A stretch of DNA of 17,671 bases from Collinsella sp. CAG:166 (GTDB taxonomy: Bacteria > Actinomycetota > Coriobacteriia > Coriobacteriales > Coriobacteriaceae), in contig FR878687.1 of the NCBI GenBank assembly GCA_000434535.1, forward strand, positions 1-17,671, in the 5' to 3' direction. How positions within the stretch are numbered: the stretch's first letter is position 1; each line of letters begins with the position of its first letter. The translations under genes and the position numbers were made by a program. This document shows, one piece after another, positions 13,872 to 17,671 of the stretch. The notes under the pieces are model-generated. The model was not told where the DNA came from, did not search any database, and worked only from the letters and a program-made list of their open reading frames with translations.

Positions 13872-13937
13872 CATGCGTGTTGAAACCGTGAAGAAGCGCC
13901 TTGTTCAGCGTGTGGCAGGCGCCACCCCTACCAATAA

Positions 13938-14930
13938 CTAGCTATTGAGCTTGTTGATGTCATCGTCGGTGATGGTGCCCTCCTGGCTAGACGACGGGCC
14001 GTCGCTGTTGTTATCAGAGGCGTCGTCATCGGAGGACTCGGTCTCGTTGGACGTGGAGTCGGATGCCTGCACATTGGCCCCCGAAACGGTCTTGGCGGTA
14101 AGGTCATAGGGCATCTGTCCGTACCAGACGCAGTGGACTGCCTCGAGCGTGCCATCGACCGTGATGCCATCGAGGGCATCGCTCGCGGCACGGCACAGCT
14201 CATCGTTAGAGCTTAGGCCTGCGACGCCAAGCGTGGAGGGCGCCTCGAGCGTACCGACATAGGAGATCTGGCTCATCAGACGCGCGAGGTAGCCACCAGC
14301 CGTGGAATCACAGATCACGTAATCGACCTCGCCCGACTCGAGTGCCTCGAAGCACTCGTTGATGTTGGAGAAGGTCTTTTGGTTGGCCGTGATGCTTTGC
14401 TTGGCAAGCGCTTCCTGCGAGGCCGAGGAAGTCTGAACGCCCAAGGTAGCAGTGTTGAGTGTGTCGGTTGAGACACTCGGGGACTCTCCGTCGCTGGTCT
14501 TGCCGAACACGGCGGCAGCATCGTACAGACAGGTGCCAAGCGAGCTGATGTCGCCGTCCGTAGACCTAACGTCGCCAATGAAGATGTCGGCCTTCTTATC
14601 GCTGAGCACGGAATCGGCCGAGGACGCATCGACAAAAGCAACCTTGAGACCCATGCGGCACGCGAGGGCACGAGCGGCATCGACCGCATAGCCCGTGAGG
14701 TTTCCGTCGGCATCCTGCATGGCTTGCGGGGCATCGGAAGTATCGAGGGCGACCGTCAGAGTTCCCGGCGTGACCAGGGCATCGTCCGATACCGTGGGGG
14801 TAACGGTCTCGCGCTCGATCTGGTCGATCGTGGGCGTCGTGAACGTGGACAGTGGATTGAACGCACATCCACTCAGGCCCAAAACGGCAATGACCACCGC
14901 GGTCCCAGCACCTAACCGAGCCGCATGCAT
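13938..14930 (-). CDS. Lipoprotein related to extracellular solute-binding proteins (family 3-like)
   Basis: The N-terminus is a lipoprotein signal: MHAARLGAG, hydrophobic TAVVIAVLGL, then the lipobox LSGC with the lipidated Cys at 22. A periplasmic-binding-like domain follows: GTLTVALDTSDAPQAMQDADGNLTGYAVDAARALACRMGLKVAFVDA is the typical opening of amino-acid-type binding proteins. KADIFIGDVRST, LGVQTSSASQEAL and ALESGEVDYVICDSTAGGYLA match the later parts. The last ~45 residues are a Ser/Asp-rich low-complexity tail (ASDSTSNETESSDDDASDNNS). No permease or ATPase gene is adjacent, so it is an orphan that could feed a distant ABC transporter or act as a sensor. I prefer the ATG at 14930 (AGGGG, 7 nt upstream); the ATG at 14948 is also possible and only lengthens the signal. 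The open frame continues far upstream but that part does not look like protein. Confidence 0.8.
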   Translation of the reverse strand: MHAARLGAGTAVVIAVLGLSGCAFNPLSTFTTPTIDQIERETVTPTVSDDALVTPGTLTVALDTSDAPQAMQDADGNLTGYAVDAARALACRMGLKVAFVDASSADSVLSDKKADIFIGDVRSTDGDISSLGTCLYDAAAVFGKTSDGESPSVSTDTLNTATLGVQTSSASQEALAKQSITANQKTFSNINECFEALESGEVDYVICDSTAGGYLARLMSQISYVGTLEAPSTLGVAGLSSNDELCRAASDALDGITVDGTLEAVHCVWYGQMPYDLTAKTVSGANVQASDSTSNETESSDDDASDNNSDGPSSSQEGTITDDDINKLNS

Positions 14931-14948
14931 CAAGCTGCCCCTCACCAT

Positions 14949-15272
14949 GTCCACTACCCTGCCTTCTGTGTCGTATACAATCCGTGCCCTGCACGGAATA
15001 TCGGGTTGTTCCCACCAGCTGACCTGGTATTTGACCCCACACTTGCGCACCGGGGCGTTTGCTCGGGAGGCCGCAGCCACCTTCACGACTGGCCCGCTCG
15101 CCCGCGAGGCGGTATTGCCCCAAAGAAAGTAGAACGGACGGTGCGGCTTACATCTAGGACGCGCCATGATCGCGCCGCGCGCACGCGGTCGCTTACGTGG
15201 ATCCCTTTGACCGCGTCTGTCTTGGACTAGGATGGGCATTTCGTCCGTCCGCAACCACAGCCTGGCAGGAAC
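14949..15272 (-). other. Long leader (5' UTR) of the lipoprotein gene
   Basis: A good promoter lies at 15280-15308, so the transcript should carry about 340 nt before the start codon. This stretch is GC-rich and can fold: GGGGC/GCCCC arms enclose about 60 nt (around 15050-15120) with an inner CTCG-CGGG-CGAG hairpin. ACCAG-N5-CTGGT lies at 15014-15028, and a near-perfect 9-bp dyad at 14979-14999. I do not recognise a known riboswitch or structured RNA here. An open frame across it appears to be a high-GC artefact, but a leader peptide is not excluded. Confidence 0.45.
14979..14999. repeat. Operator-like dyad before the lipoprotein start
   Basis: AATCCGTGC (14979-14987) and GCACGGAAT (14991-14999) match at eight of nine positions around a 3-bp centre, some 50 bp upstream of the start codon. 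It may be an operator or a small hairpin in the leader. Confidence 0.45.
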
Positions 15273-15279
15273 GTAGGGC

Positions 15280-15308
15280 ATTATAGCTAAGTTCAAGCTA
15301 TAGTTTAA
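15280..15308 (-). promoter_or_regulatory. Promoter upstream of the lipoprotein gene
   Basis: On the minus strand TTAAAC (15303-15308) and a perfect TATAAT (15280-15285) are separated by exactly 17 bp, in a locally AT-rich patch. It is the best sigma-70-type promoter in this part of the window and points to the gene at 13938. Confidence 0.65.
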
Positions 15309-15378
15309 GGTTAGGGACGTTATTCGCATCGCGAGCACAGATTTCGCAGGTCGGGGCGGACCATTCGTGCCCCCATCA

Positions 15379-15403
15379 AAACCACCCCTAAAAGGGGTGG
15401 TTT
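15379..15403 (-). terminator. Hairpin abutting the long inverted repeat, probable terminator
   Basis: AAACCACCCC (15379-15388) and GGGGTGGTTT (15394-15403) form a perfect 10-bp stem with a 5-nt loop. On the minus strand it ends GGTTTTGATG, a short T tract. It ends one base before the left arm of the 97-bp inverted repeat and could terminate the comF/nuclease-like transcript. Confidence 0.6.
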
Positions 15404-15404
15404 G

Positions 15405-15749
15405 GAGCGTGCTTTGGGCTCAAGCCGGCGTAAAACTATGGCTTTATAGGGGGTCTGTTTATATGCCCTGTGCAAAAAACGGCAAATATGAGTACTGCTA
15501 CCAATTTAGTAGCAGCGTATTTCCGCCCCACGAGCCCTTTTTGAGTTCCGCACAGCCCGCTTGGCGCCAAGATATTCCACATTCGTTTATTATCTCTTCG
15601 CTGAATCCAGTTTTTCGGCCCAAGTTTCTTTATTTTTGCTGTCACTAATCTAGTAGCAGTACTCATATTTGCCGTTTTTTGCACAGGGCATATAAACAGA
15701 CCCCCTATAAAGCCATAGTTTTACGCCGGCTTGAGCCCAAAGCACGCTC
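15405..15749. repeat. Perfect 97-bp inverted repeat around a 151-bp spacer
   Basis: The left arm (15405-15501) is the exact reverse complement of the right arm (15653-15749). Just inside, similarity continues imperfectly for about 15 bp; AATTTAGTAGCAG and AATCTAGTAGCAG also occur as direct copies. The spacer is AT-rich, lacks a convincing gene and has the palindrome CTTGGCGCCAAG (15560-15571) near its centre. The right arm includes the last nine codons and stop of the gene at 15721, so the inverted copy on the left duplicates the gene end. No target-site duplication is evident. It may be a MITE-like element, an inverted duplication by template switching, or a segment that can invert. Confidence 0.93.
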
Positions 15750-16833
15750 GGAGCGTATTCAGCAGAGCATCTTGCCTCTTTCGACGAGCCTCTACACGAT
15801 TCTGATATCGCTTACCCATACGCTGGTGGATGCGCCATGCGAGCGCTTCCATCGCCTCCATGTCGCAGAGCATCTCGTTGTTGACCGTCGCGACCTCGAT
15901 TCCCATGGACGCCAAACCCGTATTGCGTTTTTCATCGTGAATGCGCCCGCCGCGAGACGAATGGCCCTGTTCACCGTTGTATTCCAGGTCAAACCGAGCT
16001 GCTTCCTGATAGGCATCGCAAACCGCATACGGCATCCCCGAGATCGCCTGCGCACGGTCGTTGAACTCGATCTTGTGGTCGGTCTTAAAGGAACCGCAGG
16101 CAAATCCGCCATAGGAAAACGGAAGCGAAAACATGGCAAGCATGATGCATTCCATGGGTGAGCGCAGGTTTTCCGACAGAAAGGGGCACAGCCGCCGCAG
16201 CTGCTTGGCCGCGCTCCCCTTGCATGCCGCAAGGTAATCTGCCAGGCGATCGGGCGTCAGCACTGGCTCGACCTCAAAGTAGCCCACATCTGACGGCTGG
16301 TCCCTATCCTTTGCAAGCCTGTTCACGGTGGGCGAGCTGTAAGGGGGCAGATACTGCCCGCGATCGCTCAGCGAAATCTTGGAGCACAGCTCCTGGGCCA
16401 GGGCAAATGCCTGGATGCAGCCGACTTCGCGCGCAACGGCGGCACAGAGGGCCTCGGGAGACAAGCTGTACACCCCCGGCTCAACCTCCAAAATCGAGGC
16501 GTCCGGCAGGCCTGCAGAACAAACGGACCAGCTTGCACCAGGCATGCGACGACGCTGCTTCGCCGACCCCACCAGCAGGCACAAGTCTTCTTGGACCTCG
16601 CCACTCACGGCTCCGGTCCGCACCAAATCGGGAAGATAGATGTCCTCGGCCGAGGGAGACGATGCATGCAGCACACGGCGTTCTTCATCGGGAGCGAGGT
16701 CTCTCCAGCTGATGTAACCCATTTGTCGGCGCTCGGCGCGCATCATGCGCAGCGCCGAGGCACCGGTCAGGACTACGGAGGCCGCCAGTTGCTCGCTTGT
16801 CGGCTCGATGCGCCGCGCTATCTTCACTGCCAC
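15721..16833 (-). CDS. Restriction-endonuclease-fold-like (DUF559/Vsr-like) protein of unknown role
   Basis: From the GTG at 16833 it has 370 aa. The C-terminal domain (about 220-345) resembles DUF559/Vsr-type PD-(D/E)XK folds: RFDLEYNGEQGH (Asp282, Glu284, Glu288), then RIHDEKRNTGLASMGIEVATVNNEML (Asp301, Glu302, Lys303), the usual strand-helix-strand core. The upstream SPMECIMLAMFSLPFSYGGFACG and a 200-residue N-terminal region are not recognised; the N-terminal part loosely recalls AbiEi-like antitoxin/regulator proteins, which I cannot confirm. The GTG is chosen because AGGGGG lies 7 nt upstream; an in-frame TTG at 16851 would overlap the comF stop. It follows comF by 11 bp and should be co-transcribed. 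The last nine codons lie in the long inverted repeat. Nuclease activity is inferred and the catalytic layout is imperfect. Confidence 0.7.
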   Translation of the reverse strand: MAVKIARRIEPTSEQLAASVVLTGASALRMMRAERRQMGYISWRDLAPDEERRVLHASSPSAEDIYLPDLVRTGAVSGEVQEDLCLLVGSAKQRRRMPGASWSVCSAGLPDASILEVEPGVYSLSPEALCAAVAREVGCIQAFALAQELCSKISLSDRGQYLPPYSSPTVNRLAKDRDQPSDVGYFEVEPVLTPDRLADYLAACKGSAAKQLRRLCPFLSENLRSPMECIMLAMFSLPFSYGGFACGSFKTDHKIEFNDRAQAISGMPYAVCDAYQEAARFDLEYNGEQGHSSRGGRIHDEKRNTGLASMGIEVATVNNEMLCDMEAMEALAWRIHQRMGKRYQNRVEARRKRQDALLNTLRACFGLKPA

Positions 16834-16844
16834 AAAACCACCCC

Positions 16845-17651
16845 CTACCAAACGCGTGCGATAGCGAGGCCATCGACGGCCGCGGCACCGGCACGCTTGA
16901 GCTCCGCCGAGGCTGCTGCCATGGTCGCGCCCGTGGTAATGACATCATCGATGAGCAGCAGACGGCGGCCGCGCACATCCTCGACCGTCTCGTACATGCC
17001 CCGGGCATGCTCCCGGCGCTCATCGCGGCCGAGCTCTCGCTGGTCACCATGACCGTATTTGACCAGGGCGTCCAGCAACGACACACCCGAAAGATCGCAA
17101 AACGAGCGCGCGATTGCTTCCATATGGTCGAATCCACGCCGCCGAAACGCCGCCGCAGTCGCGGGCACAAACACCACCGCGTCCGCACCGGACAGCACAC
17201 TGCCGTAACGATCGGGGGCTGCCGCCTGGGCATGCAAGGCGGTGTCGTAGAATAGCTCCGCCAGATACGGTGCCAGACGGCGCTCGCCCGCATCCTTGTA
17301 CGCCTTGATGATGCGCGGCAGCGGATGTGCGTAGACGGCACACGCCAGACAGCGATCGAGCGCCTCGGCCATTGCCGAAGACGTGCCCTCGACCGAGCAC
17401 TCGGTGCACAGCAAATCCCAAAACGGGGCGCCGCATCGGATGCAACTATGGCACGGGTCGATGAGTGCGAGCGATGCCAGACAATCCTGACAGATCAGCG
17501 CACCGGAGCGCTCGCAGCCGGCACATCGCGTGGGCGACAACGCCTCGAGCGCCTCGTATGTCGCGCGCTCGGCAAGCGGTAGCAATTCGTCCGCAAACGG
17601 TAGGACACCTGCGCCCTGCAAGCGAGTCAATACGTTCAGATGTCTCTTCAT
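16845..17651 (-). CDS. comF: ComF-family phosphoribosyltransferase-like protein
   Basis: This 268-aa protein has the ComF layout. An N-terminal cysteine-rich zinc region has CAGC (43-46), CQDC (54-57), CHSCIRC (67-73) and CTEC (82-85). A phosphoribosyltransferase domain follows, with YAHPLPRIIKAYKDAGERRLAPYLAE, FVPATAAAFRRRGFDHMEAIAR and the PRPP loop LLLIDDVITTGAT (231-243). ComF proteins assist uptake of single-stranded DNA in natural competence; in many organisms the gene is conserved without proven competence. GGGAGG lies 8 nt before the ATG. The gene is complete and shares a probable operon with the downstream nuclease-like gene. Its promoter lies outside the window or upstream of 17660. 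Confidence 0.93.
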   Translation of the reverse strand: MKRHLNVLTRLQGAGVLPFADELLPLAERATYEALEALSPTRCAGCERSGALICQDCLASLALIDPCHSCIRCGAPFWDLLCTECSVEGTSSAMAEALDRCLACAVYAHPLPRIIKAYKDAGERRLAPYLAELFYDTALHAQAAAPDRYGSVLSGADAVVFVPATAAAFRRRGFDHMEAIARSFCDLSGVSLLDALVKYGHGDQRELGRDERREHARGMYETVEDVRGRRLLLIDDVITTGATMAAASAELKRAGAAAVDGLAIARVW

Positions 17652-17671
17652 GACACAACCCTCCCTACACG

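Larger units (their letters stand above)
13621..13937. other. Gene-free region upstream of hpf
   Basis: These 317 bases hold no credible gene. They contain the terminator of the lipoprotein gene (13832-13871), an AT-rich dyad AATTTT-N7-AAAATT near 13790-13808 and a perfect 8-bp inverted repeat at 13742-13765. The hpf promoter must lie here, but I find no -35/-10 pair I would defend. Confidence 0.5.

Noticed and set aside
15000..15160. SRP RNA, tmRNA, RNase P or tRNA in the GC-rich leader
   Set aside because: The core motifs of these RNAs are absent. A brief CAGGTC match resembles SRP RNA but lacks the following GGAAG core.
14948..15338. An N-terminal extension of the lipoprotein gene up to 15338
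   Set aside because: The extension would bury the lipoprotein signal about 150 residues inside the protein, has no family resemblance and crosses the -10 region of the promoter at 15280-15308.
15367..15684. Short open frames on both strands across the long inverted repeat
   Set aside because: They are built from the repeat arms plus AT-rich spacer, lack good ribosome-binding sites and have no recognisable protein features. I treat the stretch as a repeat, not as genes.
15405..15749. CRISPR array or an insertion sequence
   Set aside because: There are no regularly spaced direct repeats and no transposase gene between the arms; no flanking target-site duplication is visible.

Overview
The window reads as a chromosome segment of a high-GC Gram-positive gut actinobacterium, most likely Coriobacteriia and Collinsella-like. 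That placement is an inference from base composition, Shine-Dalgarno usage, gene content (mannose-family PTS, long-form HPF, DegV, ComF) and protein style; no rRNA or marker gene here proves it. Every supported protein gene lies on the minus strand, so transcription runs from high to low coordinates.

Region 1 (1-7290) is an amino-sugar uptake and catabolism locus. In transcription order it holds a mannose-family PTS operon (IIA, a YajC-like protein, IIB, IIC, IID), a GntR/UTRA regulator, an AgaS-type sugar-phosphate deaminase/isomerase and an N-acetylhexosamine-6-phosphate deacetylase (NagA/AgaA type). Strong hairpin terminators follow IID, agaS and possibly nagA. A shared dyad, TGGT-AGTA-ACCA, lies at the agaS promoter and just downstream of a probable extended -10 promoter of the PTS operon; it is the likely GntR operator. 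The set fits import of GalNAc or GlcNAc as the 6-phosphate, then deacetylation and deamination/isomerisation. About 400 bp upstream of the PTS promoter is gene-free and unusually rich in dyads.

Region 2 (7364-11904) holds a membrane-anchored SurA-N-like protein with a very acidic cytoplasmic tail, then a tight four-gene operon: a beta-hydroxyacid dehydrogenase with a 52-residue His/Cys-rich tail, a small membrane protein, a HEAT-repeat-like protein and an NAD-type isocitrate dehydrogenase.

Region 3 (12003-15310) holds DegV, the ribosome hibernation factor HPF, and a lipoprotein related to solute-binding proteins. The lipoprotein has a clear promoter about 350 bp upstream of its start and therefore a long leader. 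A strong terminator sits between hpf and degV, only 4 bp before the degV Shine-Dalgarno.

Region 4 (15379-17671) holds comF followed by a restriction-endonuclease-fold-like protein. The 3' end of that gene lies inside a perfect 97-bp inverted repeat (15405-15501 and 15653-15749) around a 151-bp AT-rich spacer. This inverted repeat is the most unusual structure in the window.
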